A stretch of 64,000 nucleotides of DNA. Origin: Cyanobium sp. FGCU6 (GTDB lineage: Bacteria; Cyanobacteriota; Cyanobacteriia; PCC-6307; Cyanobiaceae). The DNA lies in contig JANWUR010000003.1 in assembly GCA_024958655.1 (NCBI GenBank), positions 62,001 through 126,000 on the forward strand, in the 5' to 3' direction. The position numbers and the translations under genes are program-made. Below, in pieces: positions 18,128 to 27,003 of this stretch (position 1 is the stretch's first letter; each line of letters starts with the position of its first letter). The notes beneath the pieces are model-generated. The model was not told the origin of the DNA. It was given only the letters and a program-made list of their open reading frames with translations, and made no database searches.

Positions 18128-18499
18128 GGAGAGCCAGGCATCATGGTCAACCAGCGACTCGGATGGGAGAGCTAGCGCTCGAATGAGATACGGCTAAAGA
18201 ACTACCCTATGAGTCCCGTTCCACCGATACCCTGGGCTCCGGAGGATCGGGATACGTTCGTACGATCTGTCGTGATCTCTGCGTGATAGGTGGCTGAGGC
18301 GAGGGTCGCTGTGCAGGCCCCTCGGGGAACCAAGCCATCGGTTGGGCTCGGCCGTGACCACATGCTCGGCAGTTCCGAAGCGTTTTGAAGCAAACTTCAC
18401 AGAAATCAAGACGGGTGCAGCGGGAGCCTTCCGGCCACGCCCACAAAGGGGCCTGGCCGAAAAGCGATCTGCAGCCGACTGGACGCGATCGCCCCCGCC
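18128..18499. other. Intergenic region upstream of the CIS operon
   Basis: This 372-base gap separates the CIS operon from the malic enzyme remnant. No tRNA, CRISPR or coding frame is convincing. It must hold the CIS promoter on the minus strand; an AT-richer patch at about 18180-18215 is the best place to look, but no clear -35/-10 pair can be defended. A HIP1 octamer (GCGATCGC) lies at 18485-18492, just past the stop of the malic enzyme remnant. Confidence 0.5.
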
Positions 18500-19299
18500 C
18501 TATGCGTAGGTGGGCGTGTAGAGGTGGCTGCGGACCAGGCCTTCGATGTCGTCGGGCCGGGGCACCTGGGCCAGGTTGCTGTCGAACACCAGCTTGGCCA
18601 CCCGGGTGGCGGTGTGGACCGCCACCTCCAGCACCTCGGACTGGGGCGGGAACAGCATGCCCAGCTTCAGCTGTTCATCGGTGACCTGGTCGGCCACGGC
18701 ATGGGCCGCCTCGATGAACATCTCATCAGTCACCACCTTGGCGTTGGTGGCCAGGATGGCCAGACCCACGGCCGGGAAGATGTAGAGGTTATTGGCCTGC
18801 GATGGGATGTAGGTGTGGCCGTTGAGATGCACGTTGGGCAGCTGCACGCCGCCAGCGAACACCACCGTTCCCTTGGTCCACTGGTAGGCCTCGTCGGCCA
18901 GACATTCCATCTTCTCCGTGGGATTGGAGAGGGGGAAGATGATCGGCTGGGCGTTGTGGCGGGCCATCGCTTCCACCACGGCCTGATTGAACAGGTTGCC
19001 CACGGTGCTCACCCCGATCAGGATCGTGGGCTTGAAATCGTCGATGGCCTCAACGATGCGGGGGCACTCGCTCGCCAGGCTGGTGTGATCGAAGGGCTGG
19101 CTGGGCGGCAGATCCTTGGCGTAGGGCTTCTTATGGTCGGGCAGGCCGGGCCGGCCCGTGACCACCAGGCCCTGGGTGTCGAACATGCGGATCTGCTGGC
19201 GCGCCACTTCGGCGGCAATACCCTGCTGGCCAAGGGCCGACGCCATCAGATTGGCCAGGCCGATGGCGGCCGAACCCGCACCGAGGAAGAGCAGGCGGT
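18500..19299 (-). pseudogene. NAD(P)-malic enzyme, C-terminal half only
   Basis: The frame encodes about 265 residues matching the C-terminal NAD-binding domain of malic enzyme: LLFLGAGSAAIGLANLM (dinucleotide-binding loop), ILIGVSTVGNLFNQAVVEAM, IIFPLSNPTEKMECLADEAY, then a GGVQLPNVHLNGHTYIPSQA segment and an NNLYIFPAVGLAI segment. The N-terminal malate-binding half, with the catalytic Tyr and Lys, is absent. At about 19300 the sequence switches abruptly to a porin gene on the other strand. No start codon is found near the junction, and the frame runs on only as antisense to the porin. The coding sequence that remains is undamaged, so the loss is recent or an assembly join. Confidence 0.8.
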
Positions 19300-19308
19300 G
19301 AGTTTCAT

Positions 19309-20301
19309 GTGGGTTTTTCCACAAACTTCGGCAGCCAGCTGTCTCAGGATGTCGTCGGAAACACCTTCCCGATCCAGTCGTCCGACGTGGCACCGCCCGG
19401 TCCGCGGCTGACCACCCTGAGCTACACCCAATCGCTGTTCCAGGACAGTCTGAACCTGCGCATCGGCCGCCTGTCGATCGACAGCCTGTATGGCGAGGAG
19501 TTCGCGGCTTCGCGCTATTTCCGCCAGTTCACCTCGGTGGCCTTCAACGCGATTCCCTTCGCCATCTTCTACAACGCACCCGGTGCGCTCGGCTATCCCG
19601 CCACCACCTGGGGCGCCCGGGCCCGCTACGCGCCATCCGCTGACTTCTACGTGATGGCCGGCATCTACAACGCCGATCCGGATGTGGGTCTCGCCAGCCG
19701 CCACGGCCTGGATTTCACCCTCAACGGTCCGGCGTTCGCCATCGGTGAGGTGGGCTGGAAACGCAACCTAGGGCCCAACGCCACGGCCCTTCCCGGCAAC
19801 GTCAAGCTGGGTGCCTTCGTGCTCGGCGGCGAGGTGCCGGCCTTCGACTCCAGCGCCACCGCCGGGGGCCGCCATGGCTTCTACGTGCTGGCCGATCAGG
19901 CGATCGCACGGCTGGGGGCGAAGGAGGAAGGCCGTCAGGTGGGGATCTTCGGCAGCCTGGTCACAGCGCCCGACACGAGCGTCAGCCCGATGCCGCTGTT
20001 CTTCAGCACGGGGCTGGTGGCCTACGGGCCCTTCCCGAACCGGCCCAGGGATTTTCTGGCCCTTGGCATGGCCTACGGCAGCTACAGCTCGGCGTTGCGA
20101 AGGGAGCAGCAGGCCCTGAAGTGGCTGAATCCCTCCACCCTGCCCCAGGTGAGCGAACTCACCCTCGAGCTCTCCTATGCCCTTCAGCTGCTGCCGGGCC
20201 TGATGCTGCAGCCGGGAGCCCAACTGCTGATCAACCCCGGCGGAAGCCCCGCCACACCCACGGCACTGGCGCTGGGCGTGAATGCGGTGGTGAGCTTCTA
20301 A
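19309..20301 (+). pseudogene. OprB-type carbohydrate porin, 5'-truncated
   Basis: The frame encodes about 330 residues: SLNLRIGRLSIDSLYGEEFA, ALGYPATTWGARARYAPSAD, FYVMAGIYNADPD, a GWKRNLG strand, a FLALGMAYGSYSS strand and a final VALGVNAVVSF-like strand ending in Phe, as expected of an outer-membrane barrel. This is the C-terminal two thirds of a carbohydrate-selective porin (OprB family). The signal peptide and first strands are missing, and a GTG at 19309 is the only nearby start. The 5' end abuts the truncated malic enzyme. The TAA overlaps the convergent helicase stop. Export is impossible without a signal peptide, so it is called a remnant. Confidence 0.75.
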
Positions 20302-23120
20302 AACCCCGGAGCCGGATCGGGGCTGGCCTCCGGAGCCGGTTCCGGCGGCGCGCCGGCCAGCAGATCCTCCACCTCGCACACAGGGAAGCGGTTGATCGCA
20401 CGCAGGGCGCGGCGGGCGTTGGTGCGCAGCTTCTCGCTCACGGCTTCGCAGTAGGGCACCTGGGCGAGCAGATCCACGGTGCGGCGCAGGATGCGTACCA
20501 CATCGCCCTCATCGAGGGAGGTGGCGGCGATCACGTCGCCCCAGGGGGTGCCCTTCGCCCAGGCGTGCACCAGACCGGTGAGTGCCGGTTCCCACCACAC
20601 CGGCACCACCACCTGAAGGCTCTCCTGCTGGCGCTGCAGTTCGCGGCGCAGGCCGCGCAGGTCGTGGAGGGCCTCCTCCACCGCCGGCGGCGGCGGGAAG
20701 GCCGACCAGAGATCGGGCCGGTTCACCTCGGTGGAGATGGCCTCGAGCACCCCCGCCAGTTCGGCGGGATCGAGGTCATCGAGGTGGCCGCTCATCAGCG
20801 CCAGACCCAGCCACAGCTCATTGTCGCCGCGCAGGGCGGCGACGGTGCGGCCCACCTCGGTGGGCTCGAGGCCCCCCTCACCGTCGAGGCCACCGAAGAA
20901 ACGGAGGATGTCGATCAGCGCCAGGAAGGTGTCCCAGTGCCGGTTGGAGCGGTGGTGGAGCACCCGCCGGCGCTCCTCGATCTCGACCTCCAGCTCCTCC
21001 ATGCGGCGGCGGTGCTTCTTGAGCTGCTTGCGGTCGCCCCAGCGGTGGGCGGGATGGAGCTCCAGCGACTCCTCCAGTTCGCGCACCCGCTCGGCCTGGG
21101 TCTGGACCTCGCCGGCCAGGTCGTAGCGGGGCGTGTGCATGTCGTGGCGGCGGGCCATCGAGGCCACAGCCAGGGCCATGCCGGCAGTGGTGTCGTTGCC
21201 GTGGCGCAGTTCGCCCAGGTGGTGGAGCTCGGGCGGATCGAGCTGGCTCACATGGAGGCAGGAGAGCTCGGCGTGCAGGCTCACCACGGCGTTGCAGGGC
21301 AGCAGGATCCAGACGTTCTCGTCGGTGAGGCAGAGCAGCAGGGGGAACTGGCCGGAGCCGGGGCGCTTGGCCACGATCACGGCGGGCGTGATGCGGCCGC
21401 GCAGCTGGGGCGCCTTGACGCTCACCAGGGTGCCCTCGCTCGAGAACTGGAGCGCCAGGGTGAGTTCGTGGGCGAGGGTCTCCTCGGCCTGCTGCTGCAG
21501 GATGCGCAGCAGGCGCCGCTCCTCGCGAAGGGCGCCGCGCTGCTTCTCGTAGTCCTCGAAGTCGTCCCAGGGCACTTCGCCGCCCTGGTTCTCGAGGGCA
21601 TCGAGCTGGGCCTGGAGTTCGGCGATGCGGGCCTCGTCGTCGGCGAGATCGAGGGTGGCCAGGTAGCGGCCGAAGCTGCGCTCCACCAGTTCCTTCGCCT
21701 TGGCGAGGTTGTAGCGCTGCAGCAGGTTGAGCACCATGCCGTAGCTGGGGGTGAACTGGCTCACCAGCGGATCGGCGGGGCTGGTGGCCAGGGCACCGGC
21801 TTCACGCACCCCCTCGAAGCGGCTCTGCACCGTGACCACATACCCCTGCGAATCGAGCCCGCGGCGGCCGGCCCGGCCGGCCATCTGCAGGAACTCACTG
21901 CCCATCAGCGGGCGGTGGCCCCGCTCGGTGCGCTTGGAGAGGGCCGAGATCACGGTGGTGCGGGCGGGCATGTTGATGCCGGCCGCCAGGGTTTCGGTGG
22001 CGAACACCACCTTGATCAGGCCCTGCTGGAACAGCTCCTCGATCAGCTCCTTCCAGGCGGGCAGCACACCGGCATGGTGGGCGGCGATGCCGCGCGTGAG
22101 GGCCTCGGCGTGACCGCCCTCGCGCACCGCCTCCGGCGTGGCCGCCACGAAGGCATCGAGCCGCGCACAGATCCGCTCCTGCTCATGGGGCTGCACCAGG
22201 CAGACCTTGCCGAGATCGCGCACCCCTTTATCGCAGCCGCGGCGGCTGAAGATGAAGTAAATGGCGGGCAGCATGTCGCGCTCAGCCATCTGGGCCACCA
22301 CGAACGGCAGCGGCGCCGCCTCGGGCTGGGGCGGCCTGGGCGTCTTCGGACCCTTGCGGCGGGTGGTCTTGGGGGGGCGCCAGACCTTGCAGTTCGGGTG
22401 CAGGCCGGTGCCCTCGTCGTTGAGCAGCGGGTGCAGACCCTTGGCGCTGCAGAAGCTGAAGGCGAGCGGCACCGGCCGGAAATCGCTGTGCACCAGGCGG
22501 GTGGGGCCATGCACCCGCTCAATCCAGTCGGTGAGCTGACCGGCATTCGCCACGGTGGCCGAGAGGGCCACCAGCTGGATCTGGGAGGGGCAGTGGATGA
22601 TCGACTCCTCCCAGACGGTGCCGCGCTGGGAGTCATTCATGTAGTGGCACTCGTCGAGCACCACCGCCTCCACATCGTGGAGGGGATCGTTATCGGGGTG
22701 ATCGATCTCCGCGTAGAGCATGTTGCGGAAGATCTCCGTGGTCATCACCACGATCCGCGCCTCGCGGTTCACGCTCAGATCACCGGTGAGCAGGCCCACG
22801 TTGGTGGCGCCGAACTGGTGGCGGAAATCGCGCAGCTTCTGGTTCGAGAGAGCCTTGAGCGGCGTGGTGTAGAAAACCTTGCGGCCGTGGGCGAGGGCGC
22901 GGTGGATGGCGTACTCGCCCACCAGCGTCTTGCCGGAGCCGGTGGGGGCGCTCACCACCACCGAGTGGCCCTGGTTGAGGGCATCGATCGCGTCGAGCTG
23001 GAAGGGATCGAGGGGGAAGGGGAACAGCTGATCCAGCGACGGCACGCCACCGGGATTCGGCGTTTCGGCAGTCCCATCCGTGGCGGAGGCGTCGGAGCCG
23101 ACGGTGGGGCTTGCGGGCAT
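20298..23120 (-). CDS. Ski2/Mtr4-like DEAD-box RNA helicase
   Basis: The product has 940 residues. Walker A is SAPTGSGKT (about 57-65), followed by TTPLKALSNQKLRDF (motif Ia), LDECHYMND (motif II), an ALSATVANAG segment (motif III) and QMAGRAGRRGLD (motif VI). The C-terminal 180 residues (HAWAKGTPWGDVIAATSLDE, then GDVVRILRRTVDLL) form the DSHCT domain of the Ski2 group. Cyanobacteria and plastids have such a helicase for RNA turnover; the exact substrate here is unknown. The last bases before the TAG form a short GC stem followed by TTTT, which could double as a weak terminator. Confidence 0.9.
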   Translation of the reverse strand: MPASPTVGSDASATDGTAETPNPGGVPSLDQLFPFPLDPFQLDAIDALNQGHSVVVSAPTGSGKTLVGEYAIHRALAHGRKVFYTTPLKALSNQKLRDFRHQFGATNVGLLTGDLSVNREARIVVMTTEIFRNMLYAEIDHPDNDPLHDVEAVVLDECHYMNDSQRGTVWEESIIHCPSQIQLVALSATVANAGQLTDWIERVHGPTRLVHSDFRPVPLAFSFCSAKGLHPLLNDEGTGLHPNCKVWRPPKTTRRKGPKTPRPPQPEAAPLPFVVAQMAERDMLPAIYFIFSRRGCDKGVRDLGKVCLVQPHEQERICARLDAFVAATPEAVREGGHAEALTRGIAAHHAGVLPAWKELIEELFQQGLIKVVFATETLAAGINMPARTTVISALSKRTERGHRPLMGSEFLQMAGRAGRRGLDSQGYVVTVQSRFEGVREAGALATSPADPLVSQFTPSYGMVLNLLQRYNLAKAKELVERSFGRYLATLDLADDEARIAELQAQLDALENQGGEVPWDDFEDYEKQRGALREERRLLRILQQQAEETLAHELTLALQFSSEGTLVSVKAPQLRGRITPAVIVAKRPGSGQFPLLLCLTDENVWILLPCNAVVSLHAELSCLHVSQLDPPELHHLGELRHGNDTTAGMALAVASMARRHDMHTPRYDLAGEVQTQAERVRELEESLELHPAHRWGDRKQLKKHRRRMEELEVEIEERRRVLHHRSNRHWDTFLALIDILRFFGGLDGEGGLEPTEVGRTVAALRGDNELWLGLALMSGHLDDLDPAELAGVLEAISTEVNRPDLWSAFPPPPAVEEALHDLRGLRRELQRQQESLQVVVPVWWEPALTGLVHAWAKGTPWGDVIAATSLDEGDVVRILRRTVDLLAQVPYCEAVSEKLRTNARRALRAINRFPVCEVEDLLAGAPPEPAPEASPDPAPGF

Positions 23121-23297
23121 GGTGGGATCCTATGGCGCGGCCGCCCCGGCGGCGGCGGGGTCAGACCGACGCCCACAAGGGTGGACCATTCGAGCTTCTG
23201 GCCACAGAGCGGATCCCAGGTCTGCGCCGGGCCTCAGGCAGGAATTTGTCGTCGGCGGAAGGTGTGTAGGCAGCGATGAACTCGCCGTGGTGGTGAC

Positions 23298-24035
23298 CTA
23301 TGGCAAGAACGGGGCGTCGCCGAACACCTGCCGCATGGCGCCGGCGAACTCATTGAGCATCGGGCCGCTGGCACCGCTGTGGGAGGAGCCGTGCATCACC
23401 GCCAGGGTCTGCGGCTGAAGGGCAGCCAATCCGTCGAGCAGGCCGTCGGTCTGCGGGGTGTAGGGCAGATAGCCGGCCAGGGGGCCCTGCTGCATCTGCT
23501 CCAGGGCCGCCAGCGAAGGGCCGATCAGGTCGCTTGTGACCAGCGGTGGCGGATCGCCAAAGTGGTGGAAGAGATCGGAGCAGAACAGGGTGCGGCGCGT
23601 CTCCTCGAACAGCAGGCCGGCATCCCAGCCATGGGGCAGGTGGGGCGTGGCGAGAAAACGGAAGCGATAGGTGCCGGTGGAGAGAACATCCGCGGGCGTG
23701 AGGCCCCGGGCGGGGCGGAGGGCGACGTCATCAATGCTGACGACCTTGCCAACGAGGGTGCAGACGGGTTCGGCCTCCGGCGCGAGTTCAAGCCAGTGGT
23801 TGAGACCGCCGATCTCATCGGCTTCGAAGTGGCTCCAGGCCACGTAGCGAAGCTGGGCCGGATCGATCAGGCTGGCCACAGCCTCCCGGAGCTGGGGGAA
23901 CATGCCTTTGAGGCCGGCGTGAAACAACAGCGGCTGTTGATCACGAACCAGGAAATGGTTGAACTGCAGATCAAGTTCCGGCACATGGATCGAGAGCCGG
24001 AACAGATCGGGCGCGATTTCGGCAATGGTGGTCAT
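23298..24035 (-). CDS. ODP-type metallo-beta-lactamase-fold diiron protein
   Basis: The product has 245 residues. The motif SHFEADEIGG (about 88-97) gives the H-x-E-x-D ligands of the flavodiiron group. Further ligands are visible as His in LPHGWDAG, Asp in FCSDLFHHFGD and His in AVMHGSSHSG. The domain therefore has a complete diiron site but stands alone, without the flavodoxin or flavin-reductase domains of cyanobacterial flavodiiron proteins. Such ODP proteins have been linked to O2 or NO reduction or sensing. The true substrate is not evident. The gene is monocistronic, 177 bases from the helicase. Confidence 0.8.
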   Translation of the reverse strand: MTTIAEIAPDLFRLSIHVPELDLQFNHFLVRDQQPLLFHAGLKGMFPQLREAVASLIDPAQLRYVAWSHFEADEIGGLNHWLELAPEAEPVCTLVGKVVSIDDVALRPARGLTPADVLSTGTYRFRFLATPHLPHGWDAGLLFEETRRTLFCSDLFHHFGDPPPLVTSDLIGPSLAALEQMQQGPLAGYLPYTPQTDGLLDGLAALQPQTLAVMHGSSHSGASGPMLNEFAGAMRQVFGDAPFLP

Positions 24036-24471
24036 GACGGTCTGCGCTGTGGGTTGCCGAGTCGAAAGACGGCGCTGCGTCCGTTCATGGCGTCCAGCGG
24101 AACCTGCCTGATGTCAGGGGAAGCTGCTGCTTCGATCGAGCGCATCTTGATGAGCCTGCGCCTGGTAGCCGTGCCTTTGAGGGCTGGATGGCGATGAACC
24201 AGGTTGGCGCCAGGGAAAAACCCAGGTCTACATGAGAATGGTGCGGCACGATGTAGTCATAAGTCTCGGGCATGTTCTTTTCACCGGATCCAAAGGTCAC
24301 GCTTCGCTCACCCTCGCGCAGTCCGTCGGTGACGTCGGGGGCAGTCCGCTGATCAGAGCGTTCAGGGCCCGGCAGACGGGGCTCCCCGCCCCAGCTGCTG
24401 ATCGGGATATCGATCAGTCGGGATTAACCACCCAAAGCCTCCGCATCCCAGGATGCAGCCAGGAACATGCT
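24036..24471. other. Gene-poor stretch
   Basis: This 436-base stretch shows no convincing gene. One 71-codon frame on the minus strand (24085-24300) has a mixed composition and no recognisable motif, and is not called. No tRNA-like cloverleaf or long inverted repeat was seen. Confidence 0.4.
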
Positions 24472-24699
24472 TCACGCGCTGATCTCTCGCTTGAGATGGA
24501 AGTAGAGGTGAGCTGGGTCTCTGTAACGGCGTGGCAGGCAGCGATGCAGTGTCTCCAGCCGGTTCCAGCAGACACTCCGCTTGATCTGCTGGATGGTTTT
24601 CTCTTCTCTGATCAGGATACGCAGAGCCTTGCAGTAGAGCGGATAACTGGCTTCCAGTTCGCCGATGGTGAGGGCGGTGGTGAAAGTTGCCTGGCTCAT
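24472..24699 (-). CDS. Small hypothetical protein (75 aa)
   Basis: The product has 75 residues from ATG 24699; an upstream in-frame ATG at 24726 is less likely. The sequence TIGELEASYPLYCKALRILI, IREEKTIQQIKRSVCWNRLE, then TLHRCLPRRYRDPAHLYFHL has the pattern of a small helical protein that I recall from other Synechococcus-type genomes, with two cysteines and a WNRLExLHRCLP core. The function is unknown. It stands alone in a gene-poor stretch. Confidence 0.6.
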   Translation of the reverse strand: MSQATFTTALTIGELEASYPLYCKALRILIREEKTIQQIKRSVCWNRLETLHRCLPRRYRDPAHLYFHLKREISA

Positions 24700-24753
24700 G
24701 GCAGCAACGGCTTGGACAGGTCGCATGCTCGGTCAGCCGCTCAGCCGGGCCAA

Positions 24754-24773
24754 GTCCCCGATTGGGGGCAATT
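24754..24773. repeat. GTCCCC-N4-GGGG hairpin repeat, copy 1
   Basis: The sequence is GTCCCC, GATT, GGGGG, CAATT. It is the first of three similar short hairpins in the gene-poor region (others at 26474-26503 and 27004-27023). The stem is CCCC/GGGG, with conserved flanks GT and CAAT. Confidence 0.5.
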
Positions 24774-24878
24774 GATTCCCTTGGGTGCCGGATCGCCCTG
24801 GGGGCTTGGGGTAGCCGGAGTCAGAGATCGTCGCCCAGCCGGTGAGCCCGCAGTGTGCTCCAGGGAATGTAGAAGCGA

Positions 24879-25574
24879 TCAGATCTGAATCATGCCGCAG
24901 CGCATTCCCTTCAACACTGCCTGCAGACGATTATGAACGTTGAGAGTCTGCAGCAAGCGCTTGGTGTAAGTATGGGCCGTTTCATCACTCACAACCAGAC
25001 GCTTGGCGATCTCCCGGTCGCTGAGGCCGCTGGCAAGCAGGTCGAGAACCTCGTATTCGCGGGGGGTGAGCCTGGGGCAACTGAGGTAGGGAAGGATGCC
25101 CGTACGCAGAGATGGACTGCGGTAAGAGTGGCCTCCAAGCACGGCCATCACGGCGGCCTGCAAGGGCTGTTGGTCGTCGACGAAGTCAGCCTCCGCCACA
25201 ACTGCCTCCAGCCATGGTGCCTCCATGCACTCGGCAGGGATGGCATCCCCCAGCGCCAGGATCACAGCATGGAGTTTCGGATGCAGCTGGCGAGCCTCCC
25301 GCACGAGATCAAAACCATTGCCGCTTTCCAGATAATCGGTGCAGACCAGTAGCTCGTAGGGATCTGCGGCTTCTTCAGCCAGATAGTTGAGGCAGGTCTC
25401 CTGATCGGTGACGGCACAGGTGATACGGGAGTAGCCACCGAAACTGCGGCACAGGGCGCGCAGCAAAAAACGTCCCTTGGCCGCTATGGCGACGCGGCCT
25501 GGAATCTGGATGGATTCCAGGCCTTCCTCATGGGTCCCCTTGTCGGCGGTGGCCAGGAAGGGTGTGAGGTCCAT
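24879..25574 (-). CDS. LuxR/NarL-family response regulator-like protein
   Basis: The product has 231 residues. Residues 25-150 form a receiver-like domain, with the likely phospho-acceptor Asp80 in LLVCTDYLESGNGF. The Lys normally found after beta-5 is not obvious, so phosphorylation is uncertain. Residues 165-225 form a LuxR helix-turn-helix: LTPREYEVLDLLASGLSDRE, IAKRLVVSDETAHTYTKRLL, then QTLNVHNRLQAV. No sensor kinase is adjacent. It would act as a cytoplasmic DNA-binding regulator; the targets are not visible. Start ATG 25574. Confidence 0.85.
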   Translation of the reverse strand: MDLTPFLATADKGTHEEGLESIQIPGRVAIAAKGRFLLRALCRSFGGYSRITCAVTDQETCLNYLAEEAADPYELLVCTDYLESGNGFDLVREARQLHPKLHAVILALGDAIPAECMEAPWLEAVVAEADFVDDQQPLQAAVMAVLGGHSYRSPSLRTGILPYLSCPRLTPREYEVLDLLASGLSDREIAKRLVVSDETAHTYTKRLLQTLNVHNRLQAVLKGMRCGMIQI

Positions 25575-25661
25575 GTGCAGGCGGTAGACCGTGGTCGGGT
25601 CGCGAAGAGAACCGCGGACAACCCTAGGGCTGGAAAGACCTGACAGTGAATCGACCGCAGT

Positions 25662-25880
25662 TCAGTCGTCGTAGACGCGGCAGTTGATGTCGGAGGGGTT
25701 GAGGTCGCAGAACACTTCAAAGGGCGATGGCGCCTCAGCCTCCTCAGGATGGCGCTGCTGGAACTCCTCAAGTTCTCTGATCTGCTGGTCGATCTTGCGC
25801 GCGATCGCCTGATCACCCTTGGCCTGGGCCTCGGCGAGGGCGGAACGATAGGTCTGGAGCTGGTCTCTGATGGTGACCAT
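25662..25880 (-). CDS. CP12-like protein
   Basis: The product has 72 residues from ATG 25880. The first 45 residues form a charged helix (VTIRDQLQTYRSALAEAQA, then IDQQIRELEEFQQRHPEE). The C-terminus SPFEVFCDLNPSDINCRVYDD has two cysteines 8 residues apart and the CRVYDD ending typical of CP12, the redox linker that binds GAPDH and phosphoribulokinase to shut the Calvin cycle in the dark. The N-terminal cysteine pair of plant CP12 is absent, as in picocyanobacterial CP12. The gene sits downstream of nothing else and upstream of the LuxR-type gene, 87 bases away. The assignment rests on the C-terminal motif. Confidence 0.75.
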   Translation of the reverse strand: MVTIRDQLQTYRSALAEAQAKGDQAIARKIDQQIRELEEFQQRHPEEAEAPSPFEVFCDLNPSDINCRVYDD

Positions 25881-26075
25881 GGCACACAGCCCCCACAGGG
25901 GTGCGAATTGGCCCGGAGAATGTAGCCCTGCCAGATCCCTGCGCGGGGCAACCGGCCCGGCGAACGATGGCGAATCACTGCGTGATTTCAGGTACTTGTA
26001 CTCATCTTGCAAGGCAGGATCGTAGCGGGAGCCTGGATTCGCCAGGGTGGTGGGGCCCCCAACAGGATTGCTTTC

Positions 26076-26465
26076 ATGGCTGAAGCTCCCTATCTCGTGG
26101 CGCTGGCCCTGGTGGAGATCAGCGGTCAACGGGCGCTACCGCTGACCGGCAAATCCCAGTCAGCCGATGCTGCCGATGCCAGCGATCCCGGTGATGACGG
26201 ACGAACCCTGGCGCTGGAGCTGCTGCTGCGACTGTGGCAGCGCAGCGATGACGGTCCGATGCGGCGGGCCGCCAGGGAGGCCAGCCTGCTCCTGGTGGAA
26301 CTCCCGATGGAAGTCATGAGCGAACAGCTTCCACTGCTGAAGGCGAACTGGATAGCCGGCGGTGAGACGGCAACGTTACTGAGCAGCCTGCAGGACCTGA
26401 CAAACAGGGCCTGGCGGATCATGATTGCGAAATATGAGCCGGTCCGCTTCATCGCCTGGCCTTGA
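26076..26465 (+). CDS. Hypothetical protein (129 aa)
   Basis: The product has 129 residues from ATG 26076. It is helical and leucine-rich: MAEAPYLVALALVEISGQRA, RTLALELLLRLWQRSDDGPM, EASLLLVELPMEVMSEQLPL, then LTNRAWRIMIAKYEPVRFIA. There is no signal peptide or known motif. The codon usage looks like real coding sequence, and a strong hairpin follows the TGA by 8 bases. It is divergent from the CP12-like gene, with 195 bases between them for promoters. Function unknown. Confidence 0.55.
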   Translation: MAEAPYLVALALVEISGQRALPLTGKSQSADAADASDPGDDGRTLALELLLRLWQRSDDGPMRRAAREASLLLVELPMEVMSEQLPLLKANWIAGGETATLLSSLQDLTNRAWRIMIAKYEPVRFIAWP

Positions 26466-26473
26466 TCACCCAT

Positions 26474-26503
26474 GCCAATTGTCCCCGGATGGGGACAATT
26501 GGC
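26474..26503. repeat. Perfect inverted repeat (hairpin copy 2)
   Basis: The arms are GCCAATTGTCCCC (26474-26486) and its exact complement GGGGACAATTGGC (26491-26503), separated by GGAT. The 13-bp perfect stem starts 8 bases past the stop of the 129-aa gene. It has no T-tract, so it is not a standard intrinsic terminator. The core GTCCCC-N4-GGGG-CAAT is shared with 24754 and 27004. Confidence 0.7.
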
Positions 26504-26755
26504 AGAACATCTCGGTTCGTTACATTTCACCGGAGCGATTGGGCCTCAAAGCGCACAGACCCGACGGGGCCCACTGATCACGAGGACCTGAACCAGGCTC
26601 AGCTGTATTTTTAAATTCCAGGAACGTCTTGCCTGGTCACCATAGACGCAGCACACTTCCCGCCCCGACAAGCGCAACAGTTCAACCCCGGACAATTGAT
26701 CGCCCAGTTTCCCTGCGCTCTGCGAGGTCGTTCCGGAACCGGCCCAGAAAGGCTT

Positions 26756-26947
26756 TCAACTGGTCGAGGGACAGGGTTCGCGATCCAGGGTGTCCCGTCG
26801 GAGGGCGGCCACGTCATGATCCACCTGGGCCAGGCGCTCCATCACCAGGTCGAGGTCCAGAGCCGTGAGTTCGCCGTCCACGCCCCACTTCAGACAGGTG
26901 CGGCCCAGACAGCTGCTGGCGTGGATCGTGACGTTGGGGGCCGCCAT
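26756..26947 (-). CDS. Possible small protein (63 aa), weak
   Basis: The frame has 63 codons from ATG 26947. The middle, LKWGVDGELTALDLDLVMER then LAQVDHDVAALRRD, would make one amphipathic helix, and two Cys lie near the N-terminus (SSCLGRTCL). There is no family match and no neighbour to support it. It is listed because it is the most protein-like frame in a long gap. Confidence 0.25.
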   Translation of the reverse strand: MAAPNVTIHASSCLGRTCLKWGVDGELTALDLDLVMERLAQVDHDVAALRRDTLDREPCPSTS

Positions 26948-27003
26948 GGCGAGCGTCTTGACTTCGGTGGATCCACTCTGGGCCCTGCGGGTCCAGCAGT
27001 GAG

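Noticed and set aside
19309-20301. The porin as an intact shorter gene starting at GTG 19309
   Set aside because: It lacks a signal peptide and the first barrel strands, and its 5' edge coincides with the truncation of the malic enzyme gene.
20298-20324. Terminator overlapping the helicase stop
   Set aside because: The stem is only 5 bp and the T-run is part of the coding end; too weak to annotate separately.
24085-24300. A 71-codon minus-strand frame
   Set aside because: Low-complexity mix with no motif, no neighbour and no clear start signal.
26474-26503. The hairpin as an intrinsic terminator of the 129-aa gene
   Set aside because: No T-tract follows on either strand, and two related copies are not next to gene ends in the same way.
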